Assembly (NCBI GenBank): GCA_036346395.1
Contig: CM070603.1
Location: forward strand, 22,043,045 to 22,107,044
DNA from: Hsuehochloa calcarea
Taxonomy: Eukaryota; Streptophyta; Magnoliopsida; Poales; Poaceae
Direction of reading: 5' to 3'
DNA: 64,000 bases
Part shown: piece by piece, positions 1 to 10,080 of the stretch
Position numbering within the stretch: the stretch's first letter is position 1
Layout: each line of letters starts with the position of its first letter
The notes under the pieces: generated by a model
Seen by the model: the letters and a program-made list of their open reading frames with translations, nothing else
The model's database searches: none
Told to the model about the DNA's origin: nothing
Position numbers and translations under genes: made by a program

Positions 1-508
1 TCCAAAGGCTCACTAAAATCGAACCCTTGCAATCACTGCACCACTGCTCCGATGGTTATCAACCATGCCGAACATGGTTGACCTCGCCAAGAAGGCTATC
101 TCTTACAAGCGAATCGAGAACACAAGCAAGAAAGTGGAACATGCAATCTAAAATTGTATTACAAAAATGATTAAGCTCACAAAGTTGAGGTTCCTTCAAC
201 CGAACATGCGGCGAAACTACTATGCAAAATAATCTACAAAGAAACCCATCTAGAGAAGTGCTGGTTCCTAACTATTTATGAGGAGAAAGAGGAGAGGAAT
301 TTCAGCCAGGGGGTTGGCGCATAAGACAAGGGGTGCGCATAGCCCCTGGTTTTCCTATCCTATTACATGACCTGGGGTCCAAGGGAAGGTGACGCAGCAC
401 CTTATACTCTTGGCCTGAAAAAGATGGAGTTGATGTAAAACTTGTGGCCGAGTTGAAATCGTGGGAGATCTTGTGCTGGTGGAATTCCTTATCTTGGGCG
501 CAGAGATA

Positions 509-790
509 TTATTTAGTGGTTGATCTGTTCTTTCTTTTAGCATCCGAGAAAATAGGCTTTGATTCTAACCCTTCTATGTATTGGCGCAGATGACCAGGGC
601 TTTGAGGATCCTCCCCATTATTCCTAAGTAACAAAAGACCACAATTATTAAGTAGTATACCATTCTGCATAGATAAACTATTAGCACCTAGAAACACGTT
701 CACCTCATAATTTAAGTGACGTGCACGAGCTCTTGTCATAGGACCTTCTAGTTCAGCAACCGAATCTTGAGGATTTTGTGTAGTGCGCGT
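509..790 (-). pseudogene. Ty3/gypsy polyprotein C-terminal remnant
   Basis: The minus-strand reading contains the motif GPMTRARARHLNYEVNVFL (start of the open stretch near 739, preceded by the in-frame Gly-Pro). This matches the conserved tail found after the integrase in many plant Ty3/gypsy polyproteins. The open stretch is only 76 codons and closes with a stop at 509. No reverse transcriptase or integrase motif is visible nearby, so only the C-terminal end of an element remains. The sequence left of it, down to base 1, is probably the downstream untranslated or LTR part of the same element, but I could not find an LTR boundary. Confidence 0.6.
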
Positions 791-799
791 ATCTGAAGG

Positions 800-1480
800 A
801 GTGATGTCCTCATCATCCTCCTCACCGGCAGCTTCTCAACTCTGCTCTTCTTAGCATCTTCCTCCTGGCGGCGCTGCTCCTGGGAGCTCCCTCCCTCTGG
901 TTCCCACGACGCCCCTCCAGCCACCGGCGCTCGGCCAAGACCCATGCCGCTGAGCGCACTGCGGCGGCCTCGGCCGTGTCTTCTGCGCCACCTCAGGCCG
1001 CTGAGCCGCCTTCGCCGAGCCGCCACCACCGCTACCCAGCTCCCCGCCCCCGCCTCCCGCGCTGTGGCCGGGTCTCCTTCTTCCTAACGCCGCGGCCTCC
1101 CTACTCCCTTGACACATCCCCGGGCCTCCCTACTCCCATGTTTCCCTCTCCTACTCGGCTCCGGCTCCCCGAGCTCTCTCCCCTCGAGCTGCGCCGCCGC
1201 CCAAGCTCTCTTCCTCGAGTTGCCGCCGCCGCCGACCCGGATCTGGCTCCTCGACGCTGCCCGATGCCGGTTTTCCTCTGCTAGCAACACCGCCCCAAGT
1301 CCCTTGGCTAGGCGACCTAGGTGATGACCCCTAGCGCCCACCCTGGAGCGCCAGACACCTAGGCGTCGCCTAGGTGACGCCTTGATAACATAGAACAATA
1401 GACAAGCCTTGGTGTATACACAGCATAAAAATGTCCTTGTCTCATGAATTTTACAAAATTGCAATTACAAATCATGCAGA
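800..1480. other. GC-rich block without a recognisable gene
   Basis: This stretch is rich in CCG and CCT runs and gives open frames in several phases, all low-complexity (Pro, Arg, Ser, Ala). None resembles a known protein. Around 1305-1385 the short motif CCTAGGCG and its inverse occur several times, a pattern seen in dispersed grass repeats. It may be a captured 5' leader or repeat DNA. I see no gene here. Confidence 0.4.
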
Positions 1481-1952
1481 TTGAATTCGTATTCTGCAGT
1501 CAATGATCCACATTCCTACAAAAATTATCAATAAGTTATCCTATAAGACGTCAGGGAACTTATTTGAAGTCTAAGCAATTGACTACTGACAATTAAGTAG
1601 CTCGGCGACTACTTGTACAATTGGCTACTAACAATTAAGTAACCAGGCAAGTACTTATTAATTCGTTCAGTTGTCGTGACAATAAAACGAACAGCGTGCT
1701 AATTTTAAAATTTCTTCGCCCCGACTTCATCCTTGCACTACCAAGAATCTCTTACTTTGAACATATCAAGGCTTAATAACACACAACTCTGAGCTCACTT
1801 CACTACAGTCAAACCAAGATGGTAAACTACCTAATAACGCACTAACGCATCAGGTTGTAAGTTGTAACCAAGGCTCATTTGCTGCTCGTACAACCGCAAA
1901 AACCTGGACACTTGTTCGCGCAAATATCTTGATACGCAAGAAGGGTCCCAAC

Positions 1953-2166
1953 CTTGGAGGCACGGGTGAGGCGATCTCCGCTCTCTCCGACGGAGATGTT
2001 GAGCACCAGCTTCTGCACCTTGATCTCCCTCATCGGGTTCGACTGCTTCTTCTCCGACGCCTGCGAGAGCACGCATGGGCACACCCGCGCACACAGAGGT
2101 TAGCTTCGTGTGCGCATCAGGGAGCGTAAGTCTGGGAGAGGAGGGAAGGTGAGATAGACTGACCAT
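1953..2166 (-). pseudogene. RPL11: 60S ribosomal protein L11 (uL5), 5' part: start codon, intron 1, exon 2
   Basis: L11 (uL5) is a component of the large cytosolic ribosomal subunit that binds 5S rRNA. On the minus strand an ATG at 2166-2164 is followed at once by a GTCAGT-like donor. After about 100 bp a TCTCGCAG acceptor precedes exon 2 (2060-1953), whose 36 codons begin ASEKKQSNPMREIKVQ and end LTRASK. This is the strongly conserved N-terminus of plant L11, with Ser where Ala is more usual before the final Lys. A GT follows exon 2 (GTTGGG), so intron 2 may start there. None of the remaining exons (about 140 codons) is found between 1 and 1952, where gypsy debris lies instead. The gene is either truncated or has a TE-filled intron that continues off the left edge. 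I call it a partial gene. Confidence 0.75.
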
Positions 2167-2277
2167 GGAAGAGGTGGCAAGGGCAACGGGGTCTTCTGCG
2201 TCGGCGGCGGGGTAGGGAGGAGAGGATCGGGTGCCGAGGGAGGCGACGTGAGGTGGCGGCGGGGGATTAAAAGAGGG

Positions 2278-2479
2278 AAACCCTGGAGTCTGGGTGGAGA
2301 TGGGAAGGAGACGAGGCGTGTTGTGTGGTCTGGGCGTCTGGCTCCTCGAGGGATCATGGGCTTAGTTTATCGACCCAATTAACAATTTGGGCTGTGATGC
2401 CTGAACCCATCCGTACACAAGTTTAAAATATTGCTCTAAGTTTCGGCCGAGGTCCAGCAGCACGAAGAATTAGGCCCAG
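2278..2479 (-). promoter_or_regulatory. RPL11 promoter with telo-box-like and site II-like motifs
   Basis: Upstream of the RPL11 start lie a telo-box-like AAACCCTGG (2278-2286), a TGGGCT (2357-2362) and a GGCCCA (2473-2478, within TTAGGCCCA). Telo-box plus site II (TGGGCC/T) is the known combination in plant ribosomal-protein and translation-gene promoters. No clear TATA box is seen, which fits that class. The 5' leader to 2167 is pyrimidine-rich when read on the minus strand. Activity of this promoter is inferred, not shown. Confidence 0.5.
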
Positions 2480-2712
2480 ATCGTAAACTCCAGCTCTGCC
2501 CGAATTTTGCCCGGGTCTGGTCACAAACTTTTATGACAAGCTGCTGTTCACGTCTTTCTGTAAGGGAAAAAAAAAATCTGTTCGTGTAAGAGACGAGGAG
2601 GCATTCCCAGGTGTCGACACGACACAGGCACATGGCAGATAGAATCCACGTAAATCATTATCAGGCCCAGTCAGAAAATTCTCCACGATGGCTTCGTCCG
2701 AACCTCTATGAG

Positions 2713-3110
2713 GTAAGCTCTGATATCAATTGTTGGTCTAAATTGAAGATGAACATAATAAAGATTTTTATACTGCCGGATCAATAGCACTTTTTCTGAA
2801 TTTATTTTGCTCTATTGCTCTTGATGATTAACTTACAAGACCATACGTGCCTTTATATAGGCCGAGCACTTGGATTCTTTGATTCAATTCGTTTCTGAGT
2901 AGGAAACCTACCCTGACTCACATTAGGAAACCAAAATCGAAAGAAAAAACTTTCTAAACAAAGATTACCTAATAACAGTAGCTGGTTTTTAGCCTGATTT
3001 CTTTCGCAATCACTAGTGGGGTGAGACTGGCTATCTGCTACGAGCTGAGCTATTGCGTCATTGTCTGTCAAAGCAGCCTCAGAAAGGGGTGATTTACCTT
3101 TTTTCCCCAT
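2713..3110 (-). mobile_element. Ty1/copia 5' LTR remnant with primer-binding site
   Basis: Read on the minus strand, an LTR ends in CCAACA at 2731 and is followed by ATTGATATCAGAGCTTA (2730-2714), which resembles the usual Copia primer-binding site complementary to initiator Met-tRNA (TGGTATCAGAGC). A TATA box (CTATATAAAGG, plus 2851-2861) sits where an LTR promoter is expected. The far U3 end and a target duplication were not found. Only about 300 bp of possible leader remain on the left before the RPL11 promoter, so this element is truncated. Confidence 0.55.
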
Positions 3111-3339
3111 CCAGCCACCACCGAAGGGATGGAAGACTAAGTCCCCAGCTTGAGGCTACCATGCCCAGCCGTGGCTGAGGGGGGAGGGACTCAATCCCCA
3201 ACTCGAGGTCTAGAGATTTGATCTGATCGTCCGAATCTTGCAGCGGGTCAAGGTGGCGCGCCAGGTCCAGGTTGTCATCGCCCAATGTACCGTAGTCGAG
3301 CTCCTCCTGTAGGTCGCACAAATCTAGATCGGGCGTCAT
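3094..3339 (-). other. Unrecognised 81-codon acidic open frame
   Basis: The minus-strand frame starts at ATG 3339 and reads an acidic Asp/Leu-rich peptide (MTPDLDLCDLQEELDYG...). I do not recognise it. It lies next to or within the U3 side of the Copia LTR remnant and has no visible promoter of its own. It could be a fragment of a captured host exon or chance. Low confidence that it is a gene. Confidence 0.15.
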
Positions 3340-3494
3340 GGGATTGAACCGTGAATGATGGTCGCGGCAGGGGGGAGGTTGGTGGGCGACTAGGCCATTG
3401 CGGGTGTGGGCTCCGACCTGGGAGGGTTGGCCGCCGGTGCTGGGGGAGGCCCCGGCGGGCGGCTAGTGCGGTGGTCGGCTAGGTTGCCTGCTCT

Positions 3495-3665
3495 CGCATA
3501 TCAAAACCACACCAGCAACAGAAGCACTCCAGCCAATCATGCATACCCCAGCTCAATCATACACCAAATTTTACCACCTTCGCATATCAAAATCACACCA
3601 GCAACAGAGGCACTCCAGCCAATCATGCATACCCCAGCTCAATCATAACCAAATTTTACCACCAT
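3495..3665. repeat. Two-copy tandem repeat, 86-bp period
   Basis: The unit beginning CGCATATCAAAA at 3495 is repeated from 3581 with few changes, both copies ending in a CAAATTTTACCACC stretch. This is a simple local duplication with no coding meaning that I can see. Confidence 0.85.
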
Positions 3666-3934
3666 TCCTAAGTTGACCTAATTTCTCTGACATGGATCCA
3701 CGTCTTTACGGATCCCAACCCATTTTTTAACTAGCGAAAAATGGGACTGCTGAAACTTGGGTGATCCAGGTTGTTCAAACAATGTTGCATCAAAGTAATT
3801 GGCGGCATCAATGCTTTCTGCAACTCTGCGAGTGGTGGTGGGGATCATGCTTGGAGTAACTTAATCTATCACTTGGGCTGGAAACAAGAAAGGAGTAGGA
3901 AAAGACGGCGGGGTGCATCCAACGTTGTGCTGAT

Positions 3935-4185
3935 TGTTGAGTAATCGTTGCTAGCGCGAGTCTAGTCCGAGCGATTACCTCGTAACAATATTCAAAAACG
4001 TAAGAATGAATCAAGAACACAACAATAGATTGAACACATAGATATGAGGGGACTTTAGGCTTCGCTTTATTGCTTCTCAATAATCGTCTTACAATACTCG
4101 GGGTTCCCTTCTATTTATAGGCTCCAGGGTGGATGAGGAGTCCAACTGGGCCAGACTCTCCGGTCTTGGGCCCGGTTTCTTAACA
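3935..4185 (-). repeat. Copia 3' LTR (251 bp)
   Basis: This is the left LTR of the 12.3-kb Copia element. It is bounded by TG...CA on either strand and flanked on the left by the target duplication CTGAT (3930-3934). The copy at 13934 onward is recognisably the same, with scattered substitutions and small indels. A TATA-like CTATAAATAG lies in it on the minus strand (plus 4112-4121). Confidence 0.9.
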
Positions 4186-4195
4186 CTCCCCCTTG
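4186..4195 (-). promoter_or_regulatory. Polypurine tract of the Copia element
   Basis: On the minus strand CCAAGGGGGAG directly precedes the TGTTAAG start of the 3' LTR. A purine run in this position primes plus-strand DNA synthesis in LTR retrotransposons. Confidence 0.75.
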
Positions 4196-4428
4196 GACAC
4201 TCATCCGACATGTTTATATCTCGTTAAAACTCTATAAAAACCCAGTGGGAAATTTTTTAGAGAAAGAATACATGTCATGTGTTCTGCTGTGTTGCACGAA
4301 TTGCCTCATTAAAAACCTTAGCCGAGAAACTTCAGGAAAACCCGTCAAGGGAAAAAGAGTACAATCCACCCAATTTCATTTAATCTTCAGGTTTTATTCT
4401 TTGGGTACTCGATCTTCGTGATCAAGAT

Positions 4429-4900
4429 TCAATAATGAGTTCGTGAAGATTCTCCCTCTAAATTCTGCACTTCTCTTTGTCTTATCATTCCAATTCCACG
4501 TATGCATTTTTCAAAGCTAGATGCTGGAAGTGACTTAGTGAATAAATCTGTAAGATTCTCACATGACTTAGTATGCAGTACCTTAATTTCGTCCATCCTT
4601 TGTAATTCATGAGCATAGAAGAACTTGGGGTTGATATGCAACACAAGCTACATTATCTTCATAGATAATAGTGGGGGTTTGCGTGGTATTCAATCCACAT
4701 GACTGTTGGATGTGGTGAGTCATCCGACAAAACCAAGCATATTCTTGTGAGGCCTCGTACAGTGCTATGATTTCCGAGTGGTTCGTCGAAGTCGATACAA
4801 GATTTTACTTAGACGATTTTCATGGAATTGCAGTTCCACCACATAAGAATACATAGCATGTTTGTGACTTAGCTATATGCGGGTCCAACAGGAACCCAAC
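4429..4900 (-). pseudogene. Copia RNase H C-terminal remnant
   Basis: The minus-strand reading INPKFFYAHELQ followed by HTKSCENLTDLFTKSLP is the typical end of Copia RNase H (the conserved NLADLFTKSLP-like motif). A further stretch to about 4900 fits the preceding RNase H part but is broken by stops. It lies directly upstream of the polypurine tract, as expected for the 3' end of pol. Confidence 0.75.
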
Positions 4901-5124
4901 ATCTGCATAGCCATTCATAGACAGGTCTTGGTTCTTTACGTAGAACAGACCAAGTTCTTTGCTTCCTTGGAGGTAACGGAAGATGTCCATTATTTTCTTC
5001 CAATGCCTTTGGTAGCTTCTGTATTATACCTTGCTAATAGGTTTACGGCAAATGCAATGCCTGATCTAGTAAAGTTTGCTAAATACATAAGTGCTCCTAC
5101 TGCACTCAGGTACTGGAATTCCGG

Positions 5125-5331
5125 TCACAGGACTTCCTCCCCCTCTTCTTTAGGTCTGTACGGGTCCTTGTCTTGCCGTAAGGATCTCCCGACCATCGAC
5201 TCTTTCGAAGGATATGCCTTTTCAAAGCCGAGACTTTCCAATACTTTCTGAGTGTAGGTTGACTGATGTACTAAAATCCCTTCAGGGGTATACTCAAGCT
5301 GCAAGCCTATGTAGTATTTGATTTTACCCAA
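5125..5331 (-). pseudogene. Copia reverse transcriptase C-terminal fragment
   Basis: MGKIKYYIGLQLEYTPEGIL, followed by VHQSTYTQKVLESLGFEKAYP, is the conserved segment after the catalytic core of Copia reverse transcriptase. The frame is closed by a stop near 5125 and shifted with respect to the upstream RT piece, showing that the gene is broken. Confidence 0.8.
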
Positions 5332-5476
5332 AAAATTTATTTTGAACTCCGACTCCAGTTAAGAGCTTACTTTCTTAATACCCTCCAGGGTTCTAATGAT
5401 ATTCAGATCATCTTTATACACTGAGATTATACAAAATTCATCCTGGGATCGTCGTCTAAATACACATGGATAATTG

Positions 5477-5788
5477 TCATTGTTCGTGTAGCCTTTCTTG
5501 CATAGAAAGTCGCTTCAAGCAATTATACCACATTCCGCCAGATTGTTTCAGTCCATACAGTGACTTTCTGAGTTGCACACTGTATAGATTTCTATTTGCT
5601 CTGTCTTGGTTCGGGACAGGGATACATTCAAGTATCTTCATATAAATATCCGAATCCAAATTTTCATAAAGGTATGCTGTTACCACGTCCATCAATTTCA
5701 CTTTTAACTTCAAGTTTACTGCCATTGAGATTAAATATCTAAAGGGTGGTTCCGTCCATGACCGGGGAATAGATTTCTTCATAATCAT
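5477..5788 (-). pseudogene. Copia reverse transcriptase core fragment
   Basis: The frame includes KLKVKLMDVVTAYLYENLDSDIYMK and, further on, RKSLYGLKQSGGMWYN. These are the two hallmark RT motifs of Copia (the VDVxTAFLxGxLdExIYM and LyGLKQsgrmWyn blocks). Several consensus residues are altered. The YVDD catalytic box would lie between this piece and the fragment at 5125-5331, in broken sequence. Confidence 0.85.
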
Positions 5789-6699
5789 ATCCTGGATGTT
5801 AAGTTAAACCTTGTGCAACGAGCCTTACTTCTTTTTATTTCTCTTTCGAACAAATACTCACTTATGCCCTACGGGGTGCACATGGGGAGGTGTGCGACTT
5901 ACAGGCCAAAAACACCTCTCTTTTATTCAGAGAGAATAATTTAGTTTCTATTGCCTTCTTCCAATCTTTTCAATCTGATCTTTTCTTACATTCAGCGAGC
6001 GATGCAGGCTCTGGATCAATATCGATGATTGTAGCAATTTTCTTTGCAAAGTAAATGTCGACATTGGCTGTTGGCTTATTCATAGATTCTCCCGAGGTCA
6101 TAAAGTTTATAGCTATTTCTTCAAGGGGCGATATTTATAATGCTTCTACTTGCTTACCGCTGCTTTCAATTGCGAGGCAAATCCCTTTAGTTTTTCAGCT
6201 CCAATGTGTGCGCACACATCCATGCTAATATCTCCCTTCATGGGGATGTTCAATTCTGGTATGCCTTTTCTGAAGGTACCATACTGGTGCTAGGTCTCAA
6301 CTGGCCTCCCCTTCTGGTTCTGGGGAATTTCGGTGATCGGCTGTGTCAAGTCCCTTTTATCCTTTTTCACCAGGCGTCCTCGGTTACTTCGGATTCGAGG
6401 GGCCGGAGTTCTCGTCCTTTCAGAGGCCTTAGGACGGGATTGGAGATACCTTCATCGGTATTTCAACCCTCTCCGGTGCATTGCTTGCAGGCATATGCGA
6501 CTTGGTCAAGCTCTTCAAATCACTAAAGTGGTCAGGCAGATGATTTGCTAATACTTGCAAATCAATTATCTTCTAGACTGCAATTATCTTCTGGACTTCT
6601 CTATATGCTTTACTAGTATGCGGGTCATGTGTATGTATTTCAATTATCTTCTGGACTTCAATTGTCTTCTGGACTTCACTATTTCCTTATATTTTTCAT

Positions 6700-7430
6700 C
6701 AATGGTTTGATTTCCTCCCCTAATGACGGGAAACAATTACTCATCAAATATGTTATTAGCAAAGCGGGCTGCATGCAAATCTCCAGTCATGGGGTCCAAA
6801 TACCTGATTATAGATGCTTTCTCATAACCAACGTATATCCTAGACTTTCGGAGATGGCCCATTGCAGTTCGCTGCGGTGGTAGTATAGGTACATAGACAT
6901 TGCAACCAAATCTTCAAAGATGAGAAATTTTCGGTGTTGACCCTTGCGCTAGTTGCATAGGTGAATAGATGTTATATGCCGGTGGTCTAAGATTGACGAG
7001 AGTTGATGTGTGCAGGACTGTGTTTCCCCAACATGCAGTTGGTAAATAATAATTCTGCAAGTCCATTCTGGGTGTGGACATGCGGTATGAGATGCTCAAA
7101 TTTAATTTCTCATTGTCATGAAATAATCATCAAATGCTTTTGAAGTAATTTCTCCGGTGTTGTCCATTCTGGTGGAATTCATATGATGATCAGGGAAATT
7201 ATTTGCGAGATTAGCATAGCAGAAGCATGGTTTCTCGTAGACAATAAACAAATATGTGATCGTTTTGAGGAAGCATCGATGAGCACCATAAAATACCTAA
7301 ATGGCCCTAACAGGGGCTGTATAGAACCGCAAAAGTCTCCTTGGATACGGTCCAAGAATGCAGGGACTGCATCCTTCTCTTTCAGAGTAGAAGTTTTAGG
7401 AATTAATTTCTCGGTGGCACATAGGGGCAC
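6700..7430 (-). pseudogene. Copia integrase remnant
   Basis: The minus-strand piece at 7179-7430 contains DRIQGDFCGSIQPLLGPFRYFMVLIDASSKRS, the start of the integrase catalytic core (the D of DxxG is visible). The piece at 6914-7099 continues with TPRMDLQNYY and CWGNTVLHTSTLVNLRPPAYN, the later integrase part; the first is close to the usual HTQNGLAE motif but mutated. Frames change between the pieces. This places integrase upstream of reverse transcriptase, which is diagnostic for Copia rather than gypsy. Confidence 0.8.
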
Positions 7431-8239
7431 ACAAAATCTTCGTGATTCGAGAAATTTATTATATTGACATTATGTCCCTGTGAATTGTTAATTATATTTC
7501 TCATGATCCTAAGATCTAGGCGGCATAATCTATCATGCTAGGGATAGAAAAGGTTTAGAGCTTCTAAATACAATTTTTAGTGCAGTATAGGCTAAGTTTC
7601 AAATGAAGGAAGTCGTTCTAATACAATTTTTCTACTTTCTTCACGTTTTGTAATGACCAGGTATTCCTTACCATGCTCTTCTTCAGTTTCTACGTGGAAA
7701 CCGTTAGAGCGAATATTCTTGAGAGTTCTAGTCAATTCTGGTTACAACAAGGCTTCTTTAATGACCAAAGTTATACCCATTGGGAGTATAATTATGGCAT
7801 TTCCTGAGCCAATTGTACAAGTATCACTGCTTGCGATTGTCGTATGATTACAAGCATTCTTACTGATTGACTAAAAAATTTCATCTCTCTCAAGGTGGTA
7901 TTCATTGTGCCACTATCTACTAAGCACACTTTCTCCACAGGGCGCTACACGTGTTCTAATATAATGTACCTTATTAATATGTAGCAGAAAACAAGCAACA
8001 TATAAATAAAATACTTTAGATACCAGAACATAACTTACTATTATAAATACGGGAATAAGTCTTGCAGGACTCATCATAAGAATTTAATGCTTTGCTTTCC
8101 TAGAGCTTACAACCATTATTCAATGTTCCATCACAATCACAAACTGCAAGTGGCTGTAAAAATATCTAACTGCAGTGCGTGCACTAGATCGAATCAGCGA
8201 AGTTTGTAGTAACTTCTGCCTAAATCTGCTCCATGGAGA

Positions 8240-8810
8240 TCCTCTCCTCTTGGGAAACTACGGTTGCGGCCGCTGCGATGTCCAAATGAGGAGTGATTGG
8301 GGCTACTACTGGGCTGTCCATATCCATTAGTGCAACTAATGGCTGTGGATCCTCTATGCCTGCAATGGCGAGGTGTGCCTCATGTTGTCCTTTGCCCTTC
8401 TTCTTAGACTAGAAAACATCAATAACGTGCTTACGACCCACGACCTTACCCTTCTTGCCCTCTCATTCGTGAGAGGCTTCCTCGTCTTGTAGCTGCTAGC
8501 ATTGGCTTCATGGCCAACATTGCTACTAGACGGCTATAGTTCTTTCTTAGAACATCATCGTGAGCTTTCACAACTTTCATGATGTTAATTAATTAGGCAT
8601 ACTCCATGTAGCCATCTTGACAATAGTTGCGTGCGGATTGCACCGCATTTGGGTGAAAGGTAGAGAGAGTCTTCTCAATCTTCTGCTCATCCGTGATTAC
8701 ATTATCACAGAATTGAAGACTTGTACAAATTATGTACAAATTCTGGCCATGTTGGGTCAGTTCTTCGAACTCCTGGTTCGTGATACCAGTCATCTTCGTA
8801 TTCATGCAAA
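8240..8810 (-). pseudogene. Copia gag remnant
   Basis: The minus-strand reading TDEQKIEKTLSTFHPNAVQSA (8593-8805) is a highly conserved block of plant Copia Gag. A stop follows where the family continues with a short Tyr/Leu-rich helix. The lower-coordinate part down to about 8240 is compatible with the rest of Gag but contains stops. It is in the expected place, upstream of integrase. Confidence 0.7.
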
Positions 8811-8929
8811 GTGTTCATAAGATTACTGCTGGTAATCTGCATAAAATGGTAGCAAAATTCTCATAATGTTCTTCGAACTCCTGGTTCGTGATTTCGTATT
8901 TCTTTCATAATTTACTGCTATTTTCAGTT

Positions 8930-10080
8930 ATTAAAAGTAATATAAACAATCACAAATAATCAAAAATAGTAAATACAACACATAAATTGCATAGAAATAA
9001 TAATAACAAAGTGAAACATATTTCAAATACAAAAACTGATTCAAAATTTGAATTCCCAGGGCCCTTTTCTGCTGGAATATGAATTTTTAGTGAATTCTGC
9101 AAATTTCAGGGGCTAAAATGTGTAATTCTAAGTTCTGAGAAAAATGTTTGCGTAATTTTTAGATAATCCGAGGGGTTTTTTGCAAAATTTTCTTATCCGA
9201 AAAACTGGGATTTTCTTATGCCTTTTTTTTGTAAAAATGGGATTTTTTTCTTTCTCGTTTTTTTATTCTCATCCGACCGGGACAAGCGGGCCACCCTGCT
9301 TGGCCGACTCGCCGCTGCTAAAAGGGGCATGGGGGTAGGGTTTCCCTACCCCTGCGCTCAGTGGCTGGCTCCCAGAAGGAGCGCGTTTGGCGGCGGAGGC
9401 CGTGGCCGCATGCGGCGGGGGGCGCCTTCTGAGGCATCCGGCGCGCTGGCCGGTCCGCATGCGCGCGGTGGCGGCGCTCTGAGGCATCCGAGTAGTCGCG
9501 CCGTTGGCGCTCTGGGCAGCCGGCAGGTCGAAGCAGGCGGCGCCGGTTCAAGCGACGGTGCTTCGAGGCGGGGCTCGGTACTAGCCGCGCTTCAAGGTGG
9601 TGGCTAGAGGCGGCCGGTGAGTCTCGGCAAGGCCGACGATGCCTTCAAGGCGGCGTGGCGGTGTTGAGGCCGCACCGATCCGCGTGCGGTTGAGCTGGCC
9701 GGCCGGCGGCGACGCACGGATCGTGGCGCCGATGCGGGCTGTTGGCCGGCCGGCGGGCGGTGCGGATCGGGCGCCGCCGATGCCGGCGGTCGGTGGGTGC
9801 GGGCATGGACACCATCTCGTGTCGGCGCCGGTCGTGCGGGGCCGGAGGCTGCAAGCCGTCGACGGCAACGCCGTGCAGGGCGATTCGGTAGGTCTGGCGG
9901 CGCTTGCGAGGCGGCCGGAGGTGGTGGCCGGCTCTTCTCCTCTCCTCCTTCTTTCTTGATTTGGGTGGTGCCTGTGTGCCCATGCGGGGGCTCCGGCCAT
10001 GGGCGTGGTGGCGGCTTCAAGCCGATCGGTCTATCTGCCCATGCAGGGGCGGCGGCTGCTGGGCGCGTTGAGGGGGGGGG
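8930..10080 (-). other. Leader region of the Copia element, GC-rich, no gene
   Basis: Between the gag remnant and the primer-binding site lie about 300 bp of AT-rich DNA and then 850 bp of extremely GC-rich DNA (9270-10080, continued at 13516-13560 after the inserted solo LTR). Several long open frames exist on both strands, but they are CG-composition artefacts rich in Ala, Arg, Gly and Pro. The block may be the element's leader or captured host sequence. Confidence 0.4.
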
